Assembly (NCBI GenBank): GCA_039915085.1
Contig: JBDSOC010000098.1
Location: forward strand, 1-64,000
DNA: 64,000 nt
Source: JACMLD01 sp039915085
GTDB taxonomy: Bacteria > Bacteroidota > Bacteroidia > Chitinophagales > Chitinophagaceae
Direction of reading: 5' to 3'
How positions within the stretch are numbered: the first letter of the stretch is position 1; each line of letters opens with the position of its first letter. The notes beneath the pieces are model-generated. The model worked only from the letters and a program-made list of their open reading frames with translations. It made no database searches and was not told the DNA's origin. This document shows positions 27,835-37,686 of the stretch, piece by piece. The position numbers and the translations under genes were made by a program.

Positions 27835-30072
27835 TTATTTGACATAAAAGGAAGTCATTATTAGCTTGTCGGAGTTTCCCCCTGCCATCACCTGAAAATC
27901 ACCTGCTTCCTGGCGAAACACCATTTCTTTATCCCATATAGACAAGTCTTCTGGGGTGAGTGTGAACGTAATCAATTTCGATTCATTGGGAGCCAGCATA
28001 ACTTTTTTAAAACCCTTGAGTATTTTGATAGGTTGAGTCGCACTTGCAACCATATCTCTTATATATAATTGGACAACCTCTTCTCCTGCGATTTTACCCG
28101 TGTTTTTTACTTTTACTGTTACGTTAATAGGTGTACCAATTTTGGTATAATCGGATAAAACTTTTATTTCCTCATACTTGAACGTAGTATAGCTCAGTCC
28201 ATATCCAAAAGGGTAAAGCGGAGTATGGGTAACATCCCTGTAAATACCTCCATCGTATCTGCCATTCGATGTTGTCATTGCTGGTCGTCCCGTATTTTTC
28301 TGTGCGTAATAGAGAGGAATTTGTCCTGCAGTCCTGGGAAAAGTGACGGGCAATTTTCCTGAAGGGTTATAGTCCCCAAACAGTACATCTGCAATCGCAT
28401 GTCCTGCCATACTTCCCAACCACCATGTTTCCAATATTGCGGGTGCTTTCTCCGCCACTTCCGTTATAATAATGGGTCTGCCATTGGTAAGCAAAACCAC
28501 TAAGGGCTTACCTGTTTTTAGCAGGGCATTCATCAGTGTAATTTCATTTTTCCTAATTTCAATATTCGCGTAACTATTATTTTCGCCTACCCACCAACCT
28601 CTTTCTCCCAGGGTCATGATAATTACTTCGCATTCTTTTGCTAACGATACAGCTGTATCTATCGATAATATTTTTTCATCCTTGGGGTCAGCACCTTGAA
28701 TGTAATACACTTTTGTTCCCTTATCCACTTTTGATTTAATGCCTTCCAGAATAGTTACATTTTCTTTTGTTTCGACCATACCGGCCCAGGTACTGGACAT
28801 ATCCCATTTGCTATTGGCAACTTCACCTACCACAAGAATGGATTTGACCTTTTTATTTAGCGGCAATATTCCCTTTTCATTTTTAAGAAGCACAATCGAT
28901 TTCCGTGCTACTTCTCTAGATGCCTCTAAATGGGCCTTACTGAAAAGAACTTCTTTTTCACGGGTTGCATTGCTGTATCTATAAGGATCGTCGAACAGCC
29001 CAAGCGCAAACTTCATTTTAAGAATTCGCCTTACTGATTCGTCAATCTTACTTTGTGATACTTTACCCGTGTTTACCAGATTCTTTAGATGGTTAACGTA
29101 AGCAAAGCCACACATATCCATATCTGAGCCTGCATTCATCGCCTGTTGTGCTGCATCAGAAGCATCGCGGGAAGTGCCCCAGGAAACCATTTCCCCGATG
29201 GAATTCCAATCCGATATGGTAAAACCTTTAAAATCCCATTCTTTCTTTAGTACATCGGTGACTAAAAACTTGCTAGCGCTAGCCGGTATTCCATCAACAT
29301 CATTGAAAGCATTCATAACAGTAGCCGCGCCCGCTTCGACTGCCGCTTTGAACGGAGGCAATATCGTCTCACGTAGATGACGTATAGAAATAGTGGTAGT
29401 ATTGTATTCTCGTCCCGCCTCTACCGCACCGTAGCCAGCAAAATGTTTTGCACATGCAAGTATAGTATTATTTTGTGCAAGGTCCTTTCCCTGAAAGCCT
29501 ATTACTCTTGCTTTGGCTATTTGCGCACCTAAGTATGGATCTTCTCCGGCACCTTCCATAATCCTGCCCCATCGCGGATCCCTACAGATATCTACCATAG
29601 GAGCAAATGTCCAATGTAATCCCATCGCCGCAGATTCTGTTGCAGCAATCCTTGCGGATAATTCGATGGCCTGAAGATCCCAGGAAGCGGCTTCCCCCAG
29701 GGGAATAGGAAAACCGGTACGTGCACCATGGATTACATCAAAACCAAAAATCATTGGAATCTTTAATCTTGTATTTTCCACTGCGATTTTCTGATACTTA
29801 TAAGTAGTATCTGCGCCAAATATATTCAATAGCGATCCTACATCACCTCCTTTAATCTCTTTTGCTAAATCATATTTCGCGCCTTCTGGCCCAGTAGCTA
29901 CGTCTTTCGATAACTGATTGAGTTGTCCAATTTTCTCATTTAAATTCATTAGTTGCATAAGGGAATCTACCTTGCGGTCGATGTTTTTAACTGAGGTGTT
30001 TTGACCTAAAACGTGTGAAGTATATTGAGCAAAGAAGATAGTGAACAGCAAGGTATATTTGAATGATTTCAT
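27835..30072 (-). CDS. bglX: GH3 beta-glucosidase-like (BglX type)
   Basis: A 745-residue periplasmic enzyme with a signal peptide ending HVLGQ; the length is typical of BglX. The GH3 barrel runs from LNEKIGQLNQLS through IPMIFGFDVIHGARTGFPIPLGEAASWD, EGAGEDPYLG and GFTISDWNSIGEM, whose Asp is the nucleophile. The C-terminal alpha/beta sandwich has VLLKNEKGILPL, ILVVGEVANSKWDM and a GERGWWVGEN loop; a fibronectin-III-like domain ends the protein. It probably cleaves beta-linked glucose or xylose from oligomers. It is the last gene of the minus-strand run 40.4 to 27.8 kb, about 100 bp after the intact GH27 gene. Confidence 0.93.
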   Translation of the reverse strand: MKSFKYTLLFTIFFAQYTSHVLGQNTSVKNIDRKVDSLMQLMNLNEKIGQLNQLSKDVATGPEGAKYDLAKEIKGGDVGSLLNIFGADTTYKYQKIAVENTRLKIPMIFGFDVIHGARTGFPIPLGEAASWDLQAIELSARIAATESAAMGLHWTFAPMVDICRDPRWGRIMEGAGEDPYLGAQIAKARVIGFQGKDLAQNNTILACAKHFAGYGAVEAGREYNTTTISIRHLRETILPPFKAAVEAGAATVMNAFNDVDGIPASASKFLVTDVLKKEWDFKGFTISDWNSIGEMVSWGTSRDASDAAQQAMNAGSDMDMCGFAYVNHLKNLVNTGKVSQSKIDESVRRILKMKFALGLFDDPYRYSNATREKEVLFSKAHLEASREVARKSIVLLKNEKGILPLNKKVKSILVVGEVANSKWDMSSTWAGMVETKENVTILEGIKSKVDKGTKVYYIQGADPKDEKILSIDTAVSLAKECEVIIMTLGERGWWVGENNSYANIEIRKNEITLMNALLKTGKPLVVLLTNGRPIIITEVAEKAPAILETWWLGSMAGHAIADVLFGDYNPSGKLPVTFPRTAGQIPLYYAQKNTGRPAMTTSNGRYDGGIYRDVTHTPLYPFGYGLSYTTFKYEEIKVLSDYTKIGTPINVTVKVKNTGKIAGEEVVQLYIRDMVASATQPIKILKGFKKVMLAPNESKLITFTLTPEDLSIWDKEMVFRQEAGDFQVMAGGNSDKLIMTSFYVK

Positions 30073-30171
30073 ATATATAGCAACTGTTTAAGCAAGTAAA
30101 TTGGTATTTTGCAAATTAAGTTTAGGAAGTTTTCTTATGACTTTGAAGTGCCTGGTTCCTTTTCTCAGATT

Positions 30172-31362
30172 TTATTTTTTAGAAAGTCGAAACATATGTA
30201 CTCCATGAACCGGAATTGAATCCTTAAAATTAACTGCTGTAGTTCCTATTTCACGATGCAGCCATAAATCACGGATACGAAAGTCCGGACTAATCTTATA
30301 GTTGCTCCATTTTACATCAAACTCTTTCACTTTATCACTGCGATTGAAAATACAAATTGCGGTGTCTCCTTTTTCAAGTGGTTTCATGAAAATTTCAATC
30401 TCAAAACCATCCAGAATTTTATGGCCCTGCTTTCCTAAAATATCCTGATCGATGTCAATTACTTCCTTATTGGTTAATATTTCCTTTGTTGAAGTATTCA
30501 TGTTGCTTAAGTCATTTCCTGTCATTAAAGGAGCTGCCAACATACACCATAAACTAAAATGAGATCTTTCTTCTTCAACTGTTAAACCGCCGTTTCCTAC
30601 TTCCAGCATATCGGGATCATTCCAGTGGCCCGGACCCGCGTATTTTTCAAGGCCGTTTTGCATATCGAGGATTGCTTGAACTCCTCCGCCCCATACTTTG
30701 CCTGCTCTTGCATAACCCTTTCCCCACTGATTCTCAATGTCTCCAGTAGTTCTCCATAAATGAGAAACTTCTTGTGCCCACTCCCAGGGTTTACTCATGC
30801 CGAATTCACACATGCTAAAAACAATGGGGCGAGATGCTTTATATAAAGCATCTCGCATAAGCTGGTATGATTCTTTTGCGTTTTGTCCGTCGGTATGGCA
30901 GTAATCATATTTTAGGTAATCTACTCCCCAAGCAGCATACTGGAGGGCATCCTGAAACTCGTGGCCTCGACTCCCCGGGCGGTCGCCACATGTTAATCGT
31001 CCGGCGCATGAGTAGATGCCGAATTTTAAACCTTTGCTATGAATATAATCAGCTAATGATTTTATTCCGGACGGAAATTTCTTAGGATCGGCTATAATAT
31101 TGCCGGAACCATCTCTATCCACTTGCCAGCAATCATCAATAACAATGTACTGATAGCCTGCTTGTTTCATTCCGGTATTTACCATAGCATCAGCAACATC
31201 TCTTATAACCTTTTCATTAATACCTTCACATGCAAATTTATTCCAGCTATTCCACCCCATAGGGGGCGTTAAGGCAAGGCCTTCAAACTTTTGTGCATTT
31301 GCATTTAGTGTAATGAAACAAGCAAAAACTACTAATGCTTTTAAAAGCCATCTCTTATTCAT
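30172..31362 (-). CDS. GH27 alpha-galactosidase, intact copy
   Basis: A 396-residue secreted enzyme; the signal peptide ends NANAQ. The barrel carries LTPPMGWNSWNKFACEG, YIVIDDCWQVDRDG, LKYDYCHTDG (nucleophile Asp) and LWRTTGDIENQW (acid/base Asp), then GPGHWNDPDMLEVGNGG. A C-terminal beta-sandwich follows. The likely reaction is release of terminal alpha-D-galactose; some relatives act on beta-L-arabinopyranose. It is about 24 bp downstream of the 857-residue six-hairpin gene and probably translated from the same transcript. It is the functional counterpart of the broken GH27 at 24898. Confidence 0.93.
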   Translation of the reverse strand: MNKRWLLKALVVFACFITLNANAQKFEGLALTPPMGWNSWNKFACEGINEKVIRDVADAMVNTGMKQAGYQYIVIDDCWQVDRDGSGNIIADPKKFPSGIKSLADYIHSKGLKFGIYSCAGRLTCGDRPGSRGHEFQDALQYAAWGVDYLKYDYCHTDGQNAKESYQLMRDALYKASRPIVFSMCEFGMSKPWEWAQEVSHLWRTTGDIENQWGKGYARAGKVWGGGVQAILDMQNGLEKYAGPGHWNDPDMLEVGNGGLTVEEERSHFSLWCMLAAPLMTGNDLSNMNTSTKEILTNKEVIDIDQDILGKQGHKILDGFEIEIFMKPLEKGDTAICIFNRSDKVKEFDVKWSNYKISPDFRIRDLWLHREIGTTAVNFKDSIPVHGVHMFRLSKK

Positions 31363-31385
31363 AAATGTTAAAATGGAATTTTAAA

Positions 31386-33959
31386 TTATTGATACCTAAT
31401 CGCTATTCCTTGCACTGAGGGTAGTGGCAGTTCGAAATCTACATACTTAGAATTTTCAATCGTTGATATCTTATAAGGAAGTGATTTATTCCCTGCCGTA
31501 ACTGCTGCCACAGACGTTGCGTTTTGCGGTATTAATACATGTCCTTTCAATTGATTACCACTACCCGTAACGTACAGGTTGATTAGCTTCGTAGCGTTAT
31601 TATTTTTGTATTGATAGGCAACATAACCATTAGATGCCGGCAGGCTAATGGTGACGTTTACTGAATCCACTGCTGCCGATGACCATCTTGGTGATATGGT
31701 TACTTTATCAAAAGCCAGCCCATCATTTTTAACGCCGGCCAATCCTTCGACCAAAGCCGCCATACCATTGGCTGCAGCCCAGTTATCGGGGCCTCCGTAA
31801 GATGGCCCTTTGGGTTGAATGTAAAATGGTTTATCAGCCCGCGTAATGCCGAGCAGCGAATAAATGCCACCTTCCAGCGGAGCATGAAATTGCAAGGAAA
31901 TAATTTTCTTTTCAGGAAATGGATTATCAATCACTGCCCAGCAAACGCCTACTTTGGTACAAACAGGATTGGGGCCGCTCCATGCCACACCCGAACGTTC
32001 TGTTTGCAAATTGCTAAACCACCAGTTGGTCACTTCTTTATCTTTCATTATATATTTAGCAGCTTTACTGCCATCTGCGTACACAAAAGTGAAGGCGCCT
32101 GCTACATCGCCTGGAATATTATCGGATGATGAATGAAGCAGGTAAACAGCACCAGCCATCCCATTCACCGGAATATTTATTTGCTGCGGATAACCATTGA
32201 GGACAGATAATGCAACTGCAGATTTGCGATCATTTTTTGTTGGGTCAATCACATCAAATTTTATTTGTTTAAAGAGTTGTTCACCTACAGGCAAGCCCCT
32301 CATATCATTACCTGCCCTCTTTGTATTCATCCATGCAAAAGATTTATCAGTTGCTTTATCCCATAAATCCATGTTTGCTTGATGGGAAATATCAACCGTA
32401 GTAAACACAGGCGGAGCAGGTGCCGCAGGTATGGAGCCTGTGTAAGAAAAAAATATTTTATCCTGGTATTTTTTTCCCAGTGCCAGCATCCTCAACAATA
32501 TATCAGAACCATATCCTTCATACCCATTTTGATAAGCACCCCTTGCCAATTCGCCGATTGCATGGCCTGCAATACCGCCATTCATGTACTGCCATTTTTC
32601 ATTGTGTTTGCCAAAGCCTTTTTCAAAAGGAGGATAAATGGCATACCATTCACCGGGTGAACCTGGTGGTAAATTTTCTTTTAAATTCAAATAAGTTTTT
32701 ATGATTGCTTTGTTGATTTCGGCTGGCAGCCCACGGTTTAATGAGTACATATTGCCCTGTGCTATTTGCGATTTTTCATCCACACCTAAATGCCGGACGA
32801 TGGTTGAATCTTCATCAATAAAATGCGTAAAATATTTTCCGTTCCAGGAAAGTTGAAGCAAGTTTTTTAAAATGGCTGCACCTCGGTTACGGTAAAAAGC
32901 CGCCTTATTATTTTCATGAATGTACTCATACATTTCTGCCAATTGGTTACAGGCTTCATAATAGCCGGTGTTATCGCCAAAAAAAATACCGTATTTCGTT
33001 TTGCCTGGCACTATCACCATCGTTGGGCTTACAGGCGCCGGGGGTGTGTATTCATCGTCCACTTGAAAATCCCAGGAGTCAATGCAGTAGGGCCTTTTAA
33101 GCAATTGAAACCTTTTGCTCCAGCGGATAGAATCGTTGAAACAATAATCCAATGCCAATGCAGCCGAAGCGATCGTTTGTTTCATCCATTCATTGTTGCC
33201 GCTTGCCTTCCAGTGTTTATAAAACATGTTTACATAGCAATAGTCTGAGTGGTTATCAACCGGTTGGCGAACAAGGAAAACATCTTTTTCTTTTTTAAAA
33301 AATCCGATCGATTTATAAGCTGTTTCAAAATAGTCAGCATTGCCCATGCCGGCATCCGTTGCCACAAAACTCCATATCATGCCGTCATTGCGCTGTGTTG
33401 CCTTCAGCAGGTCTGTTAATCCATTTCCATAAGGCAAAAAATATTGATTGCCATTCATTACATTGCTGTTATCCAAATCCCACGGTACATAACATTTATA
33501 ACTGCTGTCATTGCGTTTAAACTCAAAATATGCCTTTCCATTTTCTGAAATCATCCCTTTTTTAAGGATAGTAAAAAGTGAACTGAATTTACCACGATCA
33601 TCAATACTGGTAACTGCTTTCAAACTGAATTGAGCAGTAGCGACTATGGCGCCTTGTGCATTCGTTAATATAATTTTTTGCACACCGGCAGCACCGCCTG
33701 CTACAAATGATACGGATGAAGCCGCAGGCAGCTTATTGTAAATATTACCTTTGCCATCATTGACAGAAATAGTGCCTTCTGCGGTACAAACTAAATGCAC
33801 TGTATCTAATGGAGCCACTTCTTTTGACAGGCTTATTATTGCTATCCCTGGTTTTACCTGACCAATTGATGGCATACTAAAAACAATGGCCGCAAAAAGA
33901 AAAAGGAAACAAGGTATCTGTTTGCTTTGCTGTATAACTGGCTTTTTTCCCATACGCAT
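31386..33959 (-). CDS. Large (alpha/alpha)6 glycosidase-like protein, 857 aa
   Basis: A secreted protein with a signal peptide ending SIGQV. Two N-terminal beta segments (to about residue 110) are followed by a helical toroid from about 140 to 500, with repeats such as WDLDNSNVMNGNQYFLPYG, MYEYIHENNKAAFYRNR, LLQLSWNGKYFTHFIDED and YMNGGIAGHAIGELARGAY. These are consistent with a six-hairpin glycosidase. A C-terminal beta region follows with the internal phrase AANGMAALVEGLAGVK. I cannot place it in a numbered family; relatives of GH95, GH65 or GH78-like toroids are possible. It is directly upstream of GH27 on the same strand and has an ACAGTA repeat site about 110 bp upstream. Confidence 0.6.
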   Translation of the reverse strand: MRMGKKPVIQQSKQIPCFLFLFAAIVFSMPSIGQVKPGIAIISLSKEVAPLDTVHLVCTAEGTISVNDGKGNIYNKLPAASSVSFVAGGAAGVQKIILTNAQGAIVATAQFSLKAVTSIDDRGKFSSLFTILKKGMISENGKAYFEFKRNDSSYKCYVPWDLDNSNVMNGNQYFLPYGNGLTDLLKATQRNDGMIWSFVATDAGMGNADYFETAYKSIGFFKKEKDVFLVRQPVDNHSDYCYVNMFYKHWKASGNNEWMKQTIASAALALDYCFNDSIRWSKRFQLLKRPYCIDSWDFQVDDEYTPPAPVSPTMVIVPGKTKYGIFFGDNTGYYEACNQLAEMYEYIHENNKAAFYRNRGAAILKNLLQLSWNGKYFTHFIDEDSTIVRHLGVDEKSQIAQGNMYSLNRGLPAEINKAIIKTYLNLKENLPPGSPGEWYAIYPPFEKGFGKHNEKWQYMNGGIAGHAIGELARGAYQNGYEGYGSDILLRMLALGKKYQDKIFFSYTGSIPAAPAPPVFTTVDISHQANMDLWDKATDKSFAWMNTKRAGNDMRGLPVGEQLFKQIKFDVIDPTKNDRKSAVALSVLNGYPQQINIPVNGMAGAVYLLHSSSDNIPGDVAGAFTFVYADGSKAAKYIMKDKEVTNWWFSNLQTERSGVAWSGPNPVCTKVGVCWAVIDNPFPEKKIISLQFHAPLEGGIYSLLGITRADKPFYIQPKGPSYGGPDNWAAANGMAALVEGLAGVKNDGLAFDKVTISPRWSSAAVDSVNVTISLPASNGYVAYQYKNNNATKLINLYVTGSGNQLKGHVLIPQNATSVAAVTAGNKSLPYKISTIENSKYVDFELPLPSVQGIAIRYQ

Positions 33960-34069
33960 GTTGATTGGTGCTGTTGTTTTTTGTGAAGATATTGTGTTGG
34001 AATTTTTATTTTCTTAAATAAAACCACTACCCGGATATCCTTTGTAAATATGCCTTATTCTATTCAGTT

Positions 34070-34085
34070 AACTGTGTTGTACTGT
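34070..34085 (-). promoter_or_regulatory. ACAGTA tandem repeat site 4
   Basis: Reading on the minus strand, ACAGTA and ACAGTT are 10 bp apart (plus-strand TACTGT at 34080, AACTGT at 34070). The site lies about 110 bp upstream of the minus-strand 857-residue gene, in the same orientation relative to the gene as sites 2 and 3. Confidence 0.5.
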
Positions 34086-34242
34086 ATGTATTTTAAAAAA
34101 AGAAATCAATGAGCAGGAAACAAAATCATGCAATACCCAATATAATACAGCATAGAAATATGAGATTAATAAATAATAAAATCCTTTTGAATAAATCATG
34201 GAACATTCAAATTGTCGCTGCCGATTTTGTGCAGGGAGGCAC

Positions 34243-34617
34243 TTAGTAAGTATTAGCCGTGCTTGGACGGAGGATACGGCAATAATATAAATAATAAGTG
34301 CCGTTTTTGTACTGGCAATCCGGGGCATATAAAAAATTATCACTATAGGCAACCTGGTCACTTGGTCCGTATGCGGCAAAGGTATTCCGGGTTAATTCCC
34401 AATTAACCAAATCTGCAGATGACAAAACGTTGTAGCTACCTGACCAATAGTATTGTGGCTTCTCATCTCTAGAGCCATATACATACATTTTACCATCCTT
34501 CCATTGATGTGCTGATGGATCTGCAATATAAATACCGGGCGGTGAAATGGGGTTTTGTGCCGATAATATTACAGGCATAAGAAGACCTGCTAACACTGGG
34601 ACTATCTTTTTTTGCAT
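34243..34617 (-). pseudogene. GH43 glycosidase, N-terminal remnant
   Basis: ATG 34617 (MQKKIVPVLAGLL) opens a signal peptide and then SPPGIYIADPSAHQWKDG, where the Asp after Ala is the GH43 catalytic base, followed by MYVYGSRDE, VLSSADLVNWEL and YAPDCQYKNGTYYLYY. It stops at 34243 after about 125 residues, while GH43 enzymes are usually 300 or more. The acid Glu and the later blades are missing, so it is a truncated gene. A related but differently deleted copy is at 50252. It starts just after the GH28 gene on the same strand. Confidence 0.85.
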
Positions 34618-34634
34618 TTCTAAAAATGGATTCA

Positions 34635-36236
34635 CTATTTTTCGGCATTTTGTATAAGTTGAATCCCCTTACCCGTGCTGCAATTTAAAATTACAGGCTT
34701 TGTGCCATTGGATAATTTAATGGCGCTTAACTTTCTTTTTGCAGGTGCAGGGGATAAAAAAGAATTTTGAATGCTCAGATCTTTATAATTACCTGCCCAC
34801 AGGCCATAAGTAAAATACGCAGGTAAGTCATCACCCCATGATAAATTAAAATCAGCCAGCTTAAGGTGGTCAGCATACTGTACGTAAATACCCGGTATAT
34901 CATGCTTATACAATGCCGTACTTAAAGGATACGCAGGCCGGAAATCAAAATTGCCACCGTAGGTATCACTATATTTTCCCTTGTTGATTTGCAGCTTTAC
35001 ATGATCGAAACCAATATTAGTAATGATACTTTCGGGGCTGCCTTGTATAACAATACCCGTTTCACTTACGGCATTTATGCCAGAGAATTGTATATCATTT
35101 ATTGTACCCGCCTTTCCTCCTTCTTTACTTTTTACTGCAGAAATGTGGATTGGTTCTCCTTTGCCCCACCAATGGCCGGAATGCAGGCGGTTATTAATTA
35201 TAATGTTTGTAAAAATAATGTGTTCAATACTACTTTCTTCTCTTGCAAAAATACCAATACCCCTGTTCGATGCGTACATCACCAAATTACTAAACACAAG
35301 GTTCCTGATGGGACGTTCACCATAGCCAATACGAATACACGCAGAACGGGAAGAAAGAACACAATTAGTTACCACTACATTTTCTGCAACCCCCGTTTTA
35401 TTCCCGTATTCAAAATCATTACCTGTACGGACATCATTGCCAAAACCACTCACAATAATGGCATCATCACCCGCGATTATATTACAATCGGAAATAGTAA
35501 TATTCCTTGACACAGTGCAATGAATACCATCATTATTAGGAACCAGTGGATTATTGTTGATAGTGATACCCCTGACTTCCACTCTATCACAAAAGCCAAT
35601 GCGGACAGTCCATTCAGGAGAATCTTTAAACGTGACATCGGTAAGAGAAACATCATTGCAATTTGTTACCGTTACTAATAATCCCGGACGAAATGGATAG
35701 GTAACAGGCCCATCTTCAATGACCGTTCCGGGTTTCATATATTCAGTACCTTGTCTGGTAAACTTTGCATCGAAATCGCCGCCTTTGTATTTGTATTGAT
35801 AAGGATTGTACATAAAGTAATTGCCTCTTCCATCAATTATACCTTTACCACCTATTGATACATTATGGGCATTGTTTACATAAATAAGACCATACCTGTT
35901 ATACCCTTCCCCCGGCATCAGTATATCTTTGTTTACCAGATAATCCGCAGTGTCTTTACTACCCATCAATATAGCCCCTGGCGATAAATAAAGTTCCACA
36001 TCTGAAAGTAATATAACTGTGCCTGAAACAAAATGACCGGCAGGAATGATTACTAAACCACCCCCATCTTTATTGCATTTTTCAATGGCTTTATTAATAG
36101 CCAATGTATTAATAGTAGTGCCATCTGCCTTTGCACCAAACTCAACAATATTATAAACAGATGATTGAGAAAATAAATTGAATGAAAGAAGCATCCAAAG
36201 GTTTACATTAATTAATTTTAACCAGTTCTTTTTCAT
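34635..36236 (-). CDS. GH28 polygalacturonase-like enzyme
   Basis: A 533-residue secreted protein; the signal peptide ends NLFSQ. The beta-helix starts with YNIVEFGAKADGTTINT and DGGGLVIIPAGHFVSGTVIL, the standard GH28 entry. The active-site strands read PNNDGIHCTVSRNITISDC (replacing NTDG), IAGDDAIIVSG (catalytic Asp pair) and ACIRIGYGERPIRN. It probably acts on galacturonan or a modified pectin; the relaxed first motif means exo-activity or another uronic acid is possible. It is the most conventional of the three GH28-type proteins in the window. It is followed directly by the GH43 remnant. Confidence 0.85.
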   Translation of the reverse strand: MKKNWLKLINVNLWMLLSFNLFSQSSVYNIVEFGAKADGTTINTLAINKAIEKCNKDGGGLVIIPAGHFVSGTVILLSDVELYLSPGAILMGSKDTADYLVNKDILMPGEGYNRYGLIYVNNAHNVSIGGKGIIDGRGNYFMYNPYQYKYKGGDFDAKFTRQGTEYMKPGTVIEDGPVTYPFRPGLLVTVTNCNDVSLTDVTFKDSPEWTVRIGFCDRVEVRGITINNNPLVPNNDGIHCTVSRNITISDCNIIAGDDAIIVSGFGNDVRTGNDFEYGNKTGVAENVVVTNCVLSSRSACIRIGYGERPIRNLVFSNLVMYASNRGIGIFAREESSIEHIIFTNIIINNRLHSGHWWGKGEPIHISAVKSKEGGKAGTINDIQFSGINAVSETGIVIQGSPESIITNIGFDHVKLQINKGKYSDTYGGNFDFRPAYPLSTALYKHDIPGIYVQYADHLKLADFNLSWGDDLPAYFTYGLWAGNYKDLSIQNSFLSPAPAKRKLSAIKLSNGTKPVILNCSTGKGIQLIQNAEK

Positions 36237-36269
36237 AATCGCTTGTGTATTTATTTTGCTGATGAAAGA

Positions 36270-37091
36270 TTAAAAATAGCTTTTGATTAAATAGTAGCTT
36301 TTTTTAAAATAAGCAAACGGCACTTCAATTGAAGGTTTATTTTCCAATATAAAATGTTTAAGCCCTGCGCTTTTTGATTGTGCCAATACTTTCCAGTAAT
36401 CAAGATTTTGGACTTCCTCATTTCCTTTTATCAAACCTGCGGTTTTTATATGACATACTTCAAAGCATCCCGGATACTTTTCAATAAAATTCAATGGCCA
36501 CCTTTTCTTACCTACCATATATCCATTTGAAAAGTCAAAAATTCCGGGTTGATATATTGTAATAAAACATCGTACGGAATTTTTTTTCTGTTTCTGTAAA
36601 CTCTATATTATGATTGTGATATGGCAATCGTAGCCCTCTCTTTTATATCTTCACCAAGCTTATTTAAAACCTCAGACTGCTTCTTCCAGTCATCAATCGT
36701 TTTATTTAATCCACCATCAAATCAGGGCCAATAGCAGAATACATATTGCTTCCCGATTTTATTATACTCTTCAGCATATTCGGCAAAAATTGCTGGTGAG
36801 GTAAGTAATGTTTTCTCCGCCGTCAAGTGCAGTTAATTTATGGCTATTTATTATTGCTCTCAATTTATCAACCGGGTATCCATAGGTATGTGGGAATATT
36901 AGCTCTTTAAATCCCATAGCTGAAATTTTTTCCAGAATATCCCCGGCGTTTTCAGTCAGGTATTTTTCTACAGTGCCTAATAATACACCGACAGACCGCA
37001 TCTTGCCTAAATTAATTGCTTTTTAATGATTTGCAAAAGATAAAGCAATGCATGCCTGCGCTGCAACATTTATAAAATATCGTCTTTTCAT
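36270..37091 (-). pseudogene. Sugar phosphate isomerase/epimerase (TIM barrel), broken copy 2
   Basis: ATG 37091 opens a leader MKRRYFINVAAQACIALSFA, and a TAA soon follows. The frame goes on with GVLLGTVEKYLTENAGDILEKISAMGFKELIFPHTY and is lost near 36775. The middle (QYVFCYWP, then DDWKKQSEVLNKLGE) appears in another frame with stops. The last part, from 36518, reads FEVCHIKTAGLIKGN, HFILENKP and ends at 36270. The order of pieces matches the intact isomerase at 17018 (VCYWPWMDSG, LFHVKD). Several frameshifts and stops, plus loss of HNHD, make it non-functional. Confidence 0.85.
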
Positions 37092-37268
37092 AATTTTACT
37101 TTTTAGTTGATGGCTCGCTTACAAGTTCTATACAACCTGCAATAAAAGGCATCAGTAATAAAATCTGTTTTACAAATGAGCTTGTCAACTGATTAATACT
37201 GCTGCTTCTTAAAAGAATAACCAACTGCATATATTGGCTCTACCCTTACTAATATCATCTTTCAGGTT

Positions 37269-37580
37269 TAAACGGGCACTTTTTTAATCAATGGGTATAG
37301 GTGATAATATGTTTTTCCTGAAATATGTAGAGTCCTTCCATAGCGCCGCTTTAACATAAAAGGCAATACGGTCTGGGAAATATAAAAACTGGTCATAAAA
37401 TTCAACTCAAAACTTTGTGCAACTTAACACTGCTCTCTTCATGGCTTTTCACATTTGTTATTCCTGTTGTCCCTGTACTGTTAATTAATATATCTATGCC
37501 GCCTCATTTTGCTGCAACCTCATCAACAGCCTGCTGAACACTAGCCTATAAAGTAATATCTACCTCAAAAAAAATAGTTT
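37269..37580 (-). pseudogene. SDR oxidoreductase, internal remnant
   Basis: Minus-strand pieces in two frames: SVQQAVDEVAAK, GGIDILINSTGTTGITNVKSHE, then FNFMTSFYISQTVLPFMLKRRYGR, ending at a stop at 37269. This is the segment of a classical short-chain dehydrogenase from the NAG-type strand to the Ser strand. The glycine-rich start and the YxxxK motif are gone. It is a decayed sugar or acyl reductase distinct from the intact SDR at 46651. Confidence 0.7.
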
Positions 37581-37686
37581 ACTTTCATTAACTTAAAGAT
37601 ACCGACGAGCAATGGATAGACAGATCCAAAACTGGTTACAGGTAAATCACATCATCAAAAAATAAATCATGTTTATCAATTCAAAT

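Noticed and set aside
34989..35510. 173-codon open frame on the plus strand
   Set aside because: Lies antisense to the GH28 gene, is rich in Cys/Thr/Asn as expected for a reversed frame, and has no domain or start signal.
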